Positions 1 to 8,639 of a DNA stretch of 64,000 nt are shown here, in pieces; within the stretch, counting starts at the first letter, position 1; the number at the start of each line of letters is the position of its first letter. Source of the DNA: Hymenobacter sediminicola (GTDB lineage: Bacteria; Bacteroidota; Bacteroidia; Cytophagales; Hymenobacteraceae); contig NZ_CP060202.1 in NCBI RefSeq assembly GCF_014250515.1, forward strand, positions 3,531,001-3,595,000, in the 5' to 3' direction. A program made the position numbers and the translations under genes. The notes beneath the pieces are model-generated. The model saw nothing but the letters and a program-made list of their open reading frames with translations. It was not told the DNA's origin and did no database searches.

Positions 1-1047
1 CATCAGGTGGGCATTGTACTCAGTGGAAAGCAGTTGCATAGCAGGGCTTTTGAGAAAGGCCTCACTGGCGTCCAAATATCGGGCATACTCTTCGTACCCC
101 ATGCCTTTGAGAAACTGATACAGCTCTTCATGGCTCCGAAAATCACTTCGGTTAATGAAGCATTCGGCCGGTACCAGCCGGCTGGCATCAGCATGGCCCA
201 GGTAAATTGGCACACAAGCGGCTGCCAGCGCATCAAACAACTTCTCCGTCAGATAGCCTGGGGTATCGCCGGTGTTCTCGTAGGAAATCGGGAAACGGTA
301 GTGTTGCAGTATCTCGATTTTCTGGTTTGGCGGAACGCTGCCCCTGTTCACACGTGCAAACACTCTTTCTCGGCGTTTTGACACCAACTGTAGGGCATAG
401 GTAGGAAGTACTTTGCTCAGAAATCCGGCGCCTCTAAAGCTTACATACGTTTTAGGCGATATTCCGCGACTGAATAAGTCAAATTCTTCTGGATGGTGCT
501 CTGAAAACCACTTCAAAGTCTGGTACCGCTCATACAGCAGCGACCCTGATCCTTTTGGTGGCTTAACGACCCCAAAGGCAGCGGCCATCAGCACGCACAG
601 CTTCCGAGCAGCAAACTCCTCCTCTGAAGGTCGCTTGTACCGCGGAAAGTCTTTGAAGTCAATAGCATAGTGATACTGAAAGTACCGCGTGTTGTCTACG
701 CGAGTCGGGTCGTAGGTAAGTATCCGGTCGAAAGGGGCATGATTTTCTACAAGCCAGTTTTCAGGGTAATACGTAGCCGGCTCAGTCAGAATCAGGTGAA
801 GCTTCTGCCCGGGCCGGGTCCGAACGAAGTGCTGAAACTGCATGGGCTGGTCCAGGCAAATAATTAGGTCAGATTCCTGTGGCGGATGGATATCCTGAGT
901 TGCCAGTTCTATCCCGCGCTGGCTCAGCACCTTGCATAGTGCTGCGTATAAGTATGTATCCCTCTTCATACCGTTTATCGGCTCATCGGAAAATATCTTA
1001 TTTCCGAGCAGGGCGGCGTCGTGGTGTACGTAGAGGGTGGCTTTCAA
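1..1047 (-). CDS. GT10-family (alpha-1,3-fucosyltransferase-like) glycosyltransferase, 3' end outside the window
   Basis: Probably transfers L-fucose from GDP-fucose to a surface glycan in the cytoplasm. The minus-strand frame is open for 349 codons from 1047 to the window edge. It carries the GT10 donor-site signature: YENT, then a few residues on PGYLTEKLFDAL, then CVPIYLG (about 237-285). Upstream are VHHDAALL near the start and LTEPATYYPEN around residue 80. GT10 proteins are usually 320-360 residues, so only a short tail should be missing. The frame continues directly from the GDP-fucose synthase stop (1096-1098), and the first in-frame ATG falls inside conserved sequence. A TTG at 1045-1047 is therefore my preferred start, though a nearby rarer codon is possible. 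Lying just downstream of a GDP-fucose synthase supports a fucosyl donor. Sure of family, less of acceptor and start. Confidence 0.85.
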   Translation of the reverse strand, partial: MKATLYVHHDAALLGNKIFSDEPINGMKRDTYLYAALCKVLSQRGIELATQDIHPPQESDLIICLDQPMQFQHFVRTRPGQKLHLILTEPATYYPENWLVENHAPFDRILTYDPTRVDNTRYFQYHYAIDFKDFPRYKRPSEEEFAARKLCVLMAAAFGVVKPPKGSGSLLYERYQTLKWFSEHHPEEFDLFSRGISPKTYVSFRGAGFLSKVLPTYALQLVSKRRERVFARVNRGSVPPNQKIEILQHYRFPISYENTGDTPGYLTEKLFDALAAACVPIYLGHADASRLVPAECFINRSDFRSHEELYQFLKGMGYEEYARYLDASEAFLKSPAMQLLSTEYNAHLM

Positions 1048-1095
1048 ATTAGGAAGTGCTTGGAATACAGGTGAATCTACAGAAATGCCGCCGGG

Positions 1096-2034
1096 CTACA
1101 CATGTTTGACGGCACCGTGCAGAAAATCCTGGTAGACATCGCGCAGTCCCTTTTCGAGTGGAATAGCAGATTTCCAGCCTAGTGCCGCTAGTTTACTGAC
1201 GTCCATTAGCTTGCGCGGCGTTCCATCGGGCATTGTCGTATCAAAGTGAATTTCGCCCTCGTAGCCCACAACTTCACGGACCAGTACGGCTAACTCGTGA
1301 ATTGCCAGGTCCTGCCCTGTTCCAACGTTAATGTGACCAGACTCACTGTAGTGCTGCAATAAAAAGAAGCAGGCATCCGCCAAATCATCCACATGCATGA
1401 ATTCTCGATGGGACTTGCCCGATCCCCATACCTGCACCGCGGGTAGATTCTGAAGCTGGGCCTCATGAAACTTTCGGATCAGGGCAGGCAACACGTGTGA
1501 GTTTTTCAGATCGTAGTTGTCATTCGGGCCATACAGGTTTGTAGGCATCGCCGAAATGAAGTCGCTGCCATATTGAGCCCGGTAGGCGTCACACATCTTT
1601 ACCCCCGCAATCTTGGCCAGTGCATATGGCTCATTAGTTGGTTCTAGAGGCCCTGTCAGCAAGGCGTCCTCGCTGATAGGCTGAGAGGCGAATTTGGGAT
1701 AGATACAGGATGACCCCAGAAACAGCAACTTGCGCACTCCAGTAATGTGACTCTGATGTATCACATTGTTCTGAATCATCAAGTTATTATACATGAAGTC
1801 AGCGCGGTAGGTATTGTTAGCATTGATGCCACCTACTAAAGCGGCGGCCAACACCACATAATCAGGTTTTTCCTGAGCGAAAAAATCCTCTACCTCGGCT
1901 TGCCTGCACAAGTCTAGCTCTTTGGAGGTGCGCAACAGCAAATTGGTATAGCCTGCTTTCTCAAGCCGACGCACCATCGCCGAACCAACCATGCCCCGAT
2001 GACCGGCCACGTAAATTTTGGCATCTAGTTCCAT
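1096..2034 (-). CDS. fcl: GDP-L-fucose synthase (GDP-4-keto-6-deoxymannose epimerase/reductase)
   Basis: Makes GDP-L-fucose from GDP-4-keto-6-deoxy-D-mannose with NADPH. It is a 312-residue extended SDR, the usual size. The sequence shows the nucleotide-binding GHRGMVGSA (11-19), the catalytic GSSCIYP (107-113; Ser108 and Cys110 correspond to E. coli Ser107 and Cys109), and YALAK with Tyr137 and Lys141. The preceding enzyme, GDP-mannose 4,6-dehydratase (gmd), is not in the window, so the substrate must come from a gene elsewhere. The gene is followed in the same frame by the GT10 fucosyltransferase after about 50 bp, consistent with one transcript. The ATG start is well placed before the first beta strand. 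Confidence 0.95.
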   Translation of the reverse strand: MELDAKIYVAGHRGMVGSAMVRRLEKAGYTNLLLRTSKELDLCRQAEVEDFFAQEKPDYVVLAAALVGGINANNTYRADFMYNNLMIQNNVIHQSHITGVRKLLFLGSSCIYPKFASQPISEDALLTGPLEPTNEPYALAKIAGVKMCDAYRAQYGSDFISAMPTNLYGPNDNYDLKNSHVLPALIRKFHEAQLQNLPAVQVWGSGKSHREFMHVDDLADACFFLLQHYSESGHINVGTGQDLAIHELAVLVREVVGYEGEIHFDTTMPDGTPRKLMDVSKLAALGWKSAIPLEKGLRDVYQDFLHGAVKHV

Positions 2035-2599
2035 AGCATGAGCAAAGTAGCACGGCTGTTTTCCTGAATCGAAGCCAGTGTGCCAGCTGCAAATTTAGTT
2101 CATTTCAAATATTTCAGCTTCAGAATCTGAGGTGACACTTAAAAAGCAGTGCCCTTGTTCTGTAGGATTAGCATAAATAGCCTTGTTTTTCAATAAAACA
2201 AAACTATTTCAATTTTATTTTGCACTATCACACTATAATCATCGTAATGCCTGACTTAAAACAGGCTTGGACAGTACTACCGGTACCCTCTGCACATTTG
2301 GTTGTTACCAGGTAACTGGAACTTTGCCCAGAAACGGTAAGCAATACTAATTGCTGAAAATCTCTTTGATCCGGACTGTGGTGGCACCTACTGAATTATT
2401 GGCCAGCTAATACCTTATTTCTTCGGGTGATACAGTGGGAGCTACTGACCTTGAGTGTCACTGTGCTTCTCTGAATTCTCAGAAAGGCAGTACTACTTTC
2501 TTTGCCTGAACACTGGTCTGGTTTCCAGGCAACAAGGCATTAGCACCAGCAAGTAGTAAGCCGCAAAGGCTACAACTCATCTAGTGAAATACTTGCAAG
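2035..2599. other. 565-bp AT-rich intergenic region with no intact gene
   Basis: No open frame of gene length on either strand. The stretch 2161-2220 has only 13 G/C in 60 bases. A small GCCTG/CAGGC inverted repeat lies near 2248-2265. I translated parts of the minus strand looking for decayed Ig-like or sorting-domain sequence; stops are frequent and nothing convincing aligns. It separates the fcl-GT10 pair from the fdt/GT operon. Confidence 0.6.
2090..2097 (-). promoter_or_regulatory. Candidate -7 element (TAAATTTG) upstream of fcl
   Basis: Minus-strand TAAATTTG matches the Bacteroidota TAnnTTTG -7 consensus, about 55 bp before the fcl start. I see no TTTG-like -33 box at the right spacing, so this is only a candidate. 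Confidence 0.3.
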
Positions 2600-4033
2600 C
2601 TACTTTGGCGCAGCGTACCGATGCTGGAGGCGTTGACCAACAATGGCCATTAGCCAAGCCGCCGGTAACAGCAACAGGACATCCCCCTGCAAGAGGTAGC
2701 GCATTTCCAGACTTCGGAAATCAAAGCTGACGTAGAAGTAAATAAATACAAAATACCAAGCTACGGGCCAAAAGTGTGGTTGGCGGCGGCCTGCTACTAG
2801 CCCAACGATACCCAGTAGCAGAAGCAGTGTGCGGTAACTAAATAGAATCCGTTGCAGCAACACCTTCGCCCCAGCGCTGTCCTGATGAATAGTAGTACTC
2901 TTCAGGAAAGCTTTTTGCAGGTTCGCAAATGGCACAGCCGTACCGTATTTCAATGGATGGCGCTGTATATAGCTTAGCCTCAAAGAATCAAAGCCGGCCG
3001 AAATTTGACGGTTGCAGTTGTGGAACCGTTCAGGTAGCACTAGCCGGTAATCGTGGGTATCGAAGCGGCGCAGGTGGAAACTACCGCCACAGCGGGCCGC
3101 CAAGTTGGTAAGTGCATAGGCCCGCCGCTCTTCTTGGGCGCTGCTGAAAATTTCGTGAGGATACCGCAGGGGCTTATCCTGCACAAGTCCTTCTACCCAA
3201 GTCGTATTGTCGTTCGTCCAAGCGTGCAGCCAGTCAAGATAGGCCTGCATATCCTCGCGCTGGTTTGCATAGCCAGCAGAGGCAGGCTTTACCAGCACCA
3301 GCTGATGATGGTTTACGTAATTGCGCACGGGCCACCAGATGTAGAGGCAGCCAAAACCCAGTAACATCCAGGCGGCGCGCTGCCACCGGCTAAGCACTTC
3401 CTGCTGTGGCCATAGCAGTATAAATACTAGACTTATCGGTAGTAGCGCCCCCATATAGGCACGCACGAAGAAGGTGGTGACGACCACAACCCCTATCAAA
3501 GCGTAGTGCAGACGGTGCTTACTGGGGCGCGTCAGAAGACTTAGCCACACCACCGTACAAAATGTATTCAGTGTTTCGGTGCCTACTATCGTTGTCCAAA
3601 CGATGGCAAACGGATACGCAGCGTAGAGCAAAGCTACCAGCAACGCTGGCCATACTTGCCCGTTCCAGCGGACCATCATGTTGTGCAGTAGCAGAATGAC
3701 GGACGAGTCGAGCAGCAGCTGACTGACTGACAGAGCCAAGTTTACCCACTTGGGTCCAAACAGCAAATAATGCACACCATAGAAGAACGGATAGCCGGGG
3801 AGTCGGCCAAAGGAGGCATCCGGAATAAGAGGCTCTAGAGTATAGTGCCCGGTCTGCCACAGATTCAGAAAGCTGCGTGTATAGGAAAATGAATCACCGT
3901 TCAGGTGCTCCTGTCCAACTCCGTAATAAAAAGTAGCTCCTTTCAGCAGAAAGGCCACCCGCAACAACACTCCCAGTGCCAAGATGGCTATTAACCAGCT
4001 CGTCCTAGCCCCTGCCTCACTTTGAAACTTCAT
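2600..4033 (-). CDS. GT-C type polytopic membrane glycosyltransferase (PMT/ArnT-like)
   Basis: A 477-residue integral membrane protein of roughly 10-12 hydrophobic helices. The first helix begins within 15 residues of the start and is followed by an external loop with acidic residues (GDSFSY, near 47-52), where GT-C enzymes hold their catalytic Asp/Glu. The family transfers a sugar from a polyprenyl-phosphate carrier to a glycan, lipid or protein on the outer face of the inner membrane. Its start overlaps the end of the upstream GT2 gene by 17 bp, so translation is probably coupled. The pairing suggests that the GT2 charges the lipid carrier and this protein uses it. I cannot name the sugar or acceptor. 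A plain O-antigen-type membrane protein is the alternative. Confidence 0.65.
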   Translation of the reverse strand: MKFQSEAGARTSWLIAILALGVLLRVAFLLKGATFYYGVGQEHLNGDSFSYTRSFLNLWQTGHYTLEPLIPDASFGRLPGYPFFYGVHYLLFGPKWVNLALSVSQLLLDSSVILLLHNMMVRWNGQVWPALLVALLYAAYPFAIVWTTIVGTETLNTFCTVVWLSLLTRPSKHRLHYALIGVVVVTTFFVRAYMGALLPISLVFILLWPQQEVLSRWQRAAWMLLGFGCLYIWWPVRNYVNHHQLVLVKPASAGYANQREDMQAYLDWLHAWTNDNTTWVEGLVQDKPLRYPHEIFSSAQEERRAYALTNLAARCGGSFHLRRFDTHDYRLVLPERFHNCNRQISAGFDSLRLSYIQRHPLKYGTAVPFANLQKAFLKSTTIHQDSAGAKVLLQRILFSYRTLLLLLGIVGLVAGRRQPHFWPVAWYFVFIYFYVSFDFRSLEMRYLLQGDVLLLLPAAWLMAIVGQRLQHRYAAPK

Positions 4034-4955
4034 GCACTTGCTTTATAACATAGAGCGGCCTATTGCGGGCTGCATCAAGGCCACGCCACACATATTCTCC
4101 TATAACACCTAACGCTGTCATCTGGAATGCTGATACCAGCAGCATCACCACCATCAGCGCGGTCCAGCCCAGTGGTTCCGTTCGGCCGGAAAGCTTCAGA
4201 AACATAAGGTAGAGACCATAAAGGAAAGAGCCGCTGCCCAATACCAATCCTGCGACCGAAATGGCCCGGATTGGCAGGAATGAAAAGGAAAGAAACGAGT
4301 CGATGAAAAGCTTCACCTTCTTCTGAATTGTCCAGCGGGAGCGGCCCAGTTGGCGCTTACGGCGCACGTAAGGAATATTGACGTATGCGTGCCCCAGCCA
4401 AGTCATGAGATAAAACACGTTGCTGTTGCGTTCCTGCATTTGTAGCACCTGCTCCCGTACCTGCCTATCGAAGAGCACAAAATCGAAGCCTCCAGAAGGA
4501 ATATTCGGCAGCGCAAAACGCTTCATAAGGCCATGAAATATGTTGGCCAGCATCTTCTGCACTCCTTTTTCCTCTCGGTCCTGCCGATTGCCAATGACGA
4601 GGCGAAACCCCTGCTGCCAGTAGCTGTACATCTGCGCCAGCAGCTCGGGAGGGTCCTGCAAGTCGGCCGTGATGATGGCTGTACAGTCGCCGGTGGCATA
4701 AGCCATGCCTGCTACAATAGCGTTATAGGAGCCCACATTGCCGGCCAGTTCTACTACCCTGACGCGGTCCGGCGTGCGGGCCTGCGCGGCCAGCAACTCC
4801 CTCAGTGTTCCATCGCGCGAGCCGTCATCTACCAGCACGTACTCTACCCGCACATCCGCTGGCAGTGTTGCTTCGTTGGCCAGCAGTTCGGCCATCGTGA
4901 CCGGAATATTGGCCTCGTTGAAGTAACAAGGGATGATGATGGTGAGGATGGGCAT
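4017..4955 (-). CDS. GT2 polyprenyl-phosphate glycosyltransferase with two C-terminal membrane helices (DPM1/GtrB/ArnC-like)
   Basis: Likely transfers a nucleotide-activated sugar to undecaprenyl phosphate on the cytoplasmic face. The N-terminal GT-A domain starts LTIIIPCYFNEA, has VDDGSRDGT, and the divalent-metal region TADLQDPPELL. The C-terminus has two hydrophobic helices, the GtrB/ArnC layout. An ATG five codons upstream (4970) is possible, but the domain begins right at 4955. It lies 36 bp after the aminotransferase and overlaps the GT-C gene by 17 bp. The family is clear; the transferred sugar (perhaps the acylamino sugar made by the three upstream genes) is inferred. Confidence 0.85.
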   Translation of the reverse strand: MPILTIIIPCYFNEANIPVTMAELLANEATLPADVRVEYVLVDDGSRDGTLRELLAAQARTPDRVRVVELAGNVGSYNAIVAGMAYATGDCTAIITADLQDPPELLAQMYSYWQQGFRLVIGNRQDREEKGVQKMLANIFHGLMKRFALPNIPSGGFDFVLFDRQVREQVLQMQERNSNVFYLMTWLGHAYVNIPYVRRKRQLGRSRWTIQKKVKLFIDSFLSFSFLPIRAISVAGLVLGSGSFLYGLYLMFLKLSGRTEPLGWTALMVVMLLVSAFQMTALGVIGEYVWRGLDAARNRPLYVIKQVHEVSK

Positions 4956-4990
4956 GGAGTGCGAAAGCAAATACGGCAGCTAAGTTGGGC

Positions 4991-6106
4991 CTATTCGCGC
5001 AAAAAATCACGAATAACTTCACTGACTCGGACAACCTGCTCCTCGCTCAGCCCAGGCCACAAGGGCAGACTGAGACTGGTAGCCGCCAACGCTTCTGCCA
5101 CCGGAAAGTCGCCGGGCCGGTATCCTAAGCCGGAATAAGCGGGCTGCAGATGCGGGGGTACCGGATAGTGAATGAGCGTGCCGATACCGTGTTGGGTCAG
5201 GTGCTGCTGAAGGGCATCACGGCGCGACGTGCGTACCACATACAGATGATAGACGTGGGTGGCGCCGGCCGCCGTAGCAGGGAGAATCAGGTCGGGCACA
5301 CCGGCGAGTTGCTGGGTATACCAGGCGGCAATCTGCTGGCGCTGGTGGGTCCAGGTCTCGATATACGGCAGCTTTACGCGCAACACAGCCGCCTGCAACT
5401 CGTCCAGACGGGAGTTAACGCCGGGAATTTCGTTGTGATATTTCTGCCGGGAACCGTAGTTGCGCAGGAGTCGCACCTGTTCAGCCGCTTCCGCTGAATT
5501 TGTCGTGACAGCACCCGCGTCGCCTAGCGCGCCTAGGTTCTTACCTGGGTAGAAGCTAGTGGCGTTCAGCTGGCCAAAACTTCCCGTGACCTGCCCCTGC
5601 CAAGTAGCTCCATGCGCCTGCGCGTTGTCCTCTATTACCCACAGGTTATGTTCCTCTGCGAAGGCCATAATAGGGCCCATTTGGCAGGCTTGGCCGTATA
5701 GGTGTACCGGCAGAATGGCGCGGGTACGGGGCGTAAGGGCCGCTGCCAACAGGTCTGGAGCCAGATTATACGTCATGGTGTCGGGCTCCACGGGCATGGG
5801 CCGCGCTCCGGTCATGGATACAGCCAGCCAAGTGGCAATGTAGGTGTTGCTGGGTACTAGTACCTCGTCGCCTTCTCCCACTCCCAGCGCCTTTAAACTC
5901 AAATAAAGGGCATCCAAGCCATTCCCGACTCCTATACAATGCGCAGTGGCACTATAGTGTGCATACTCGGCCTCAAACTGCCGCACGGCGTCGCCCAGCA
6001 CATACCAGTGCGAATCATAGACTGCGGCCACGGCCGCCAGCACCTGCTCCCGAATAGGGTCGTGCTGCGGACCAAAGGCCAGAAAAGGAATGGCGGCGGA
6101 ATCCAT
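4991..6106 (-). CDS. DegT/DnrJ/EryC1-family sugar aminotransferase, FdtB/QdtB-like
   Basis: A PLP enzyme that should convert a dTDP-3-keto-6-deoxyhexose to the 3-amino sugar with glutamate. It is 371 residues from the chosen ATG, typical for the family. Visible landmarks are GNGLDAL for the cofactor phosphate, [16 protein letters not shown] and the Schiff-base lysine in [14 protein letters not shown], then [10 protein letters not shown] and [11 protein letters not shown] start 12 codons earlier (6142) would overlap the acyltransferase and adds an atypical leader; the chosen start gives the usual IPFLAF opening. Together with the FdtA-like isomerase two genes upstream, the pathway to Fuc3N or Qui3N is well supported. 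Which epimer is formed cannot be read from sequence by eye. Confidence 0.9.
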   Translation of the reverse strand: MDSAAIPFLAFGPQHDPIREQVLAAVAAVYDSHWYVLGDAVRQFEAEYAHYSATAHCIGVGNGLDALYLSLKALGVGEGDEVLVPSNTYIATWLAVSMTGARPMPVEPDTMTYNLAPDLLAAALTPRTRAILPVHLYGQACQMGPIMAFAEEHNLWVIEDNAQAHGATWQGQVTGSFGQLNATSFYPGKNLGALGDAGAVTTNSAEAAEQVRLLRNYGSRQKYHNEIPGVNSRLDELQAAVLRVKLPYIETWTHQRQQIAAWYTQQLAGVPDLILPATAAGATHVYHLYVVRTSRRDALQQHLTQHGIGTLIHYPVPPHLQPAYSGLGYRPGDFPVAEALAATSLSLPLWPGLSEEQVVRVSEVIRDFLRE

Positions 6107-6117
6107 ACGAAGCGTAA

Positions 6118-7068
6118 TCAGAAAGAAAGAGGCAGCGGACACGACAGGATGTGCGTGGTGGCACCCAGCGCAAAGTTCAGCTTTTCCGCATTCCGAATAA
6201 CTGCCCCGTTGGTAGCCTGCGTGGTCATCAACACAAATTCGGCTCCTCGTTCACGAGCCCGATATACTGTTTCGCTTACAAGCCGTTGGTGCCAGCCTCG
6301 GTTTTCCGGACCGGCCGCTGTGAGCATCACTCGGGAGAATCCGGTTTTCATGGCAACTGCATCGGCAGTCAGGTCATTGATAGCAAGAAATGAATCGACC
6401 GGCAACCCTGGTAGGTTAGGTAACAACACTGCGTCGCAGTAGCCTTCAGTGGCCGCAGCTGCGTAGCGTGCCAGAAAGTCATCCGCCCGCTCCGGCCCAA
6501 ACCATGGGTCGGCGTGAAACCGGTCGTAGTCATTGCGGGCAGCAGCAGCAATGCGGCCAATGTAGGCCGCCTCGGCCGGCTGTGCCAGCCGCACTGGGTA
6601 GCGGGGTTCCGCAAATTCGCCTAGTTGGCTGCGGTAGTAATGCAGCCGGGTTTCGTTCCAGCGCCACCCCGACTGGGTTAGCACCTGTAGTAGCCGGATA
6701 TCCTCAGCGGGTACCTCCACAAAGCAATAGACTGGCCCTTGCGCACTCAACTCCTGCTGAAAATCCCGCAGCACTTGGGTTAGGTTAGCCAATGAAGCGG
6801 CAGGCGCAAACAGCACCGTGAATACCCGGTAGGTTGGCACCCCAAAAAAATCGGTATCCCAAGGCAACAGCTCGTACAGAATTTGCGTGTCGCCACTACC
6901 AAAAATTCTTTCCTGTTTCCCTTCTCCAAACCTGAGCGCCCGGCCTGCGCCAAACCGCTCGTACTGATACTGGTCTGGCAAGCCTTTCAGAAAATGATAT
7001 GGGGAGTGGTATCGCAGGATGTTTGCCCGGGACTCAGCCAGTTCTGGATTTATCAATGCGTACGCCAT
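6118..7068 (-). CDS. GNAT-family N-acyltransferase, WecD-like (amino-sugar acetylation)
   Basis: A 316-residue protein probably acetylating the amino group of the dTDP-amino sugar made by its neighbours. The layout is WecD-like: an N-terminal half with LPWDTDFFG and a C-terminal GNAT fold. [10 protein letters not shown], near residue 185, resembles the WecD substrate region, and the last part ([13 protein letters not shown]) is a normal GNAT helix. Typical 3-amino-sugar cassettes use a left-handed beta-helix acetyltransferase (FdtC/QdtC), so a GNAT in this slot is notable. It overlaps the fdtA-like gene by 16 bp and ends 11 bp before the aminotransferase start, a tight operon. The acyl group could be other than acetyl. 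Confidence 0.7.
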   Translation of the reverse strand: MAYALINPELAESRANILRYHSPYHFLKGLPDQYQYERFGAGRALRFGEGKQERIFGSGDTQILYELLPWDTDFFGVPTYRVFTVLFAPAASLANLTQVLRDFQQELSAQGPVYCFVEVPAEDIRLLQVLTQSGWRWNETRLHYYRSQLGEFAEPRYPVRLAQPAEAAYIGRIAAAARNDYDRFHADPWFGPERADDFLARYAAAATEGYCDAVLLPNLPGLPVDSFLAINDLTADAVAMKTGFSRVMLTAAGPENRGWHQRLVSETVYRARERGAEFVLMTTQATNGAVIRNAEKLNFALGATTHILSCPLPLSF

Positions 7069-7499
7069 GTTTTCCGGAACTGCTCATAGTCGCGGATATA
7101 GTCTCCTTCGTCGTAAGCAGTTGAGGTAAGTACTAACTGAACAGCCGTGTGTGAATACTGCATCGTATGCCACACATTCGGCGGAATGTAAAGGCCCGTA
7201 TCGGGGCTTTCCAGCCGAAAAGTATCCAGCGTTCCATCGGGCTGCTCCGTCGTCACGATGATGCGGCCGGCCAAGGCCACCAAGACTTGCTCCGTACGAT
7301 AATGCGCATGGCGGCCCCGCACAATGCTTTCCGGTGTGAAATATGTCCAGAATGTGCGGGCAATAGCAAAGGGCAGATGGGTTAGTGATTCGACTACCGT
7401 GATGTACCCAATGTCCGGTGCTCCCAATCGGGAAAAGGGCAATAAGTAAGGCGCAGGGTATGTCTGCTGGGAGTCAGGCAGAACGTTCATCGGAGCCAT
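7053..7499 (-). CDS. dTDP-4-keto-6-deoxyglucose 3,4-ketoisomerase, FdtA/QdtA-like cupin
   Basis: A WxcM-like sugar ketoisomerase moving the keto group from C4 to C3, the entry step to 3-amino-3,6-dideoxyhexoses. It has 148 residues, a little longer than FdtA. The cupin active-site strand RGRHAHYRTEQ, then YIPPNVWHTM and the family's C-terminal YIRDYEQF are all visible. A second ATG three codons in is an alternative start. It heads a five-gene operon running to 2600. The hairpin at 7545-7606 sits just upstream, with no recognisable -7 element between hairpin and start. The substrate requires rmlA and rmlB, which are not in the window. Confidence 0.9.
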   Translation of the reverse strand: MAPMNVLPDSQQTYPAPYLLPFSRLGAPDIGYITVVESLTHLPFAIARTFWTYFTPESIVRGRHAHYRTEQVLVALAGRIIVTTEQPDGTLDTFRLESPDTGLYIPPNVWHTMQYSHTAVQLVLTSTAYDEGDYIRDYEQFRKTWRTH

Positions 7500-7544
7500 A
7501 CGAGCATGAAAAGCGGTTGTAGAAAGGGACTATCTGAAAGCGAA

Positions 7545-7606
7545 AACCCGCTTCCCGCACGGTGAAGATAGCGCAGAATCTATCTTCACCGTGCGGGAAG
7601 CGGGTT
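7545..7606 (-). terminator. 26-bp perfect hairpin between uxs and the fdt operon
   Basis: Arms 7545-7570 and 7581-7606 are exact inverted copies with a 10-base loop. On the minus strand the hairpin follows the uxs stop by 19 bp and is followed by TTTTCGCTTT. It should terminate the asnB-ugd-uxs transcript, or control read-through into fdtA. Confidence 0.8.
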
Positions 7607-7625
7607 CTTTTACCCTGCGGCTCGC

Positions 7626-8573
7626 TTAGCGCTGTACGTGCTCTTTGAAGTACTCCAGGGTGCGACGCAGGCCTTCGGCACGGTCTACTTTAGGCTCCCA
7701 GCCCAAAATCTCCTGTGCTTTGGTGATGTCCGGGCGACGCTTCATGGGGTCGTTTTCAGGCAGCGGACGGTAGTCGGGCTTAAATTCCACGCCGGTCAGG
7801 CGCGCTATTTCTTCGCCAAACTCCTTGATGGTGATTTCCGACGGGTTGCCAATGTTAACCGGCATGTGGTAGTCGCTGAGTAACAGGCGGTAAATACCGT
7901 CTACCAAGTCATCAACGTAGCAGAAGGAACGCGTCTGCGAACCGTCGCCGAATACCGTCAGAGCCTCACCACGCAGTGCCTGCGACAGAAATGCCGGCAA
8001 TACACGGCCGTCGTCGAGGCGCATGCGGGGACCGTAGGTATTGAAGATGCGCACAATGCGCGTTTCCAGACCGTGGTGGTTGTGATAGGCCATCGTAATG
8101 GCTTCCTGGAAACGCTTGGCCTCGTCGTAGCAACCGCGCGGGCCAACGGGATTTACGTTGCCGAAATACTCTTCTACCTGCGGATGAATTTCCGGGTCAC
8201 CGTACACTTCCGAGGTGCTGGCAATCAGCAGCCGGGCATTTTTCACACGGGCCAAGCCCAGCAGATTGTGCGTACCCAGCGAGCCTACTTTCAGGGTCTG
8301 AATCGGAATCTTGAGGTAGTCGATGGGCGAAGCCGGCGAGGCAAAATGCAGGATATAATCCAGCTTGCCGGGCACGAAAACGAACTTCGATACATCGTGG
8401 TGATGAAACTCGAAATCCTCGCGGGCAAACAGGTGCTCAATATTTTGCAGGTCGCCGGTAATGAGGTTATCCATGGCAATGACATGGTATCCCTCCTTGA
8501 GGAACCGCTCGCACAGATGTGACCCCAAAAAGCCAGCGCCACCGGTGATGAGTACACGTTTCTTATCAGACAT
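7626..8573 (-). CDS. uxs: UDP-glucuronate decarboxylase (UDP-xylose synthase)
   Basis: Converts UDP-glucuronate to UDP-xylose. It is a 315-residue extended SDR without the N-terminal extension of the eukaryotic enzymes. Visible are GGAGFLGSH (11-19), the family signature [11 protein letters not shown] (76-86), [18 protein letters not shown], the catalytic Tyr149 and Lys153 in YDEAK, and [10 protein letters not shown]. It lies 66 bp downstream of ugd, which supplies the substrate, so the two steps are adjacent in one operon. UDP-xylose feeds a surface polysaccharide, by context. Confidence 0.93.
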   Translation of the reverse strand: MSDKKRVLITGGAGFLGSHLCERFLKEGYHVIAMDNLITGDLQNIEHLFAREDFEFHHHDVSKFVFVPGKLDYILHFASPASPIDYLKIPIQTLKVGSLGTHNLLGLARVKNARLLIASTSEVYGDPEIHPQVEEYFGNVNPVGPRGCYDEAKRFQEAITMAYHNHHGLETRIVRIFNTYGPRMRLDDGRVLPAFLSQALRGEALTVFGDGSQTRSFCYVDDLVDGIYRLLLSDYHMPVNIGNPSEITIKEFGEEIARLTGVEFKPDYRPLPENDPMKRRPDITKAQEILGWEPKVDRAEGLRRTLEYFKEHVQR

Positions 8574-8639
8574 AATGGGTTGTTTTAGCAGTTGGAAAGA
8601 GCCGCCAGGGCAGAAGAAATCAGCGGAGGCCGAAGACGC

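Noticed and set aside
7..870. Several short plus-strand frames at the left edge
   Set aside because: All are antisense to the GT10 gene, whose donor-site motif is unmistakable on the minus strand.
2260..2590. Possible decayed Ig-like or sorting-domain sequence on the minus strand
   Set aside because: Hand translation of parts of all three minus frames gave frequent stops and no stretch that aligns well with such domains.
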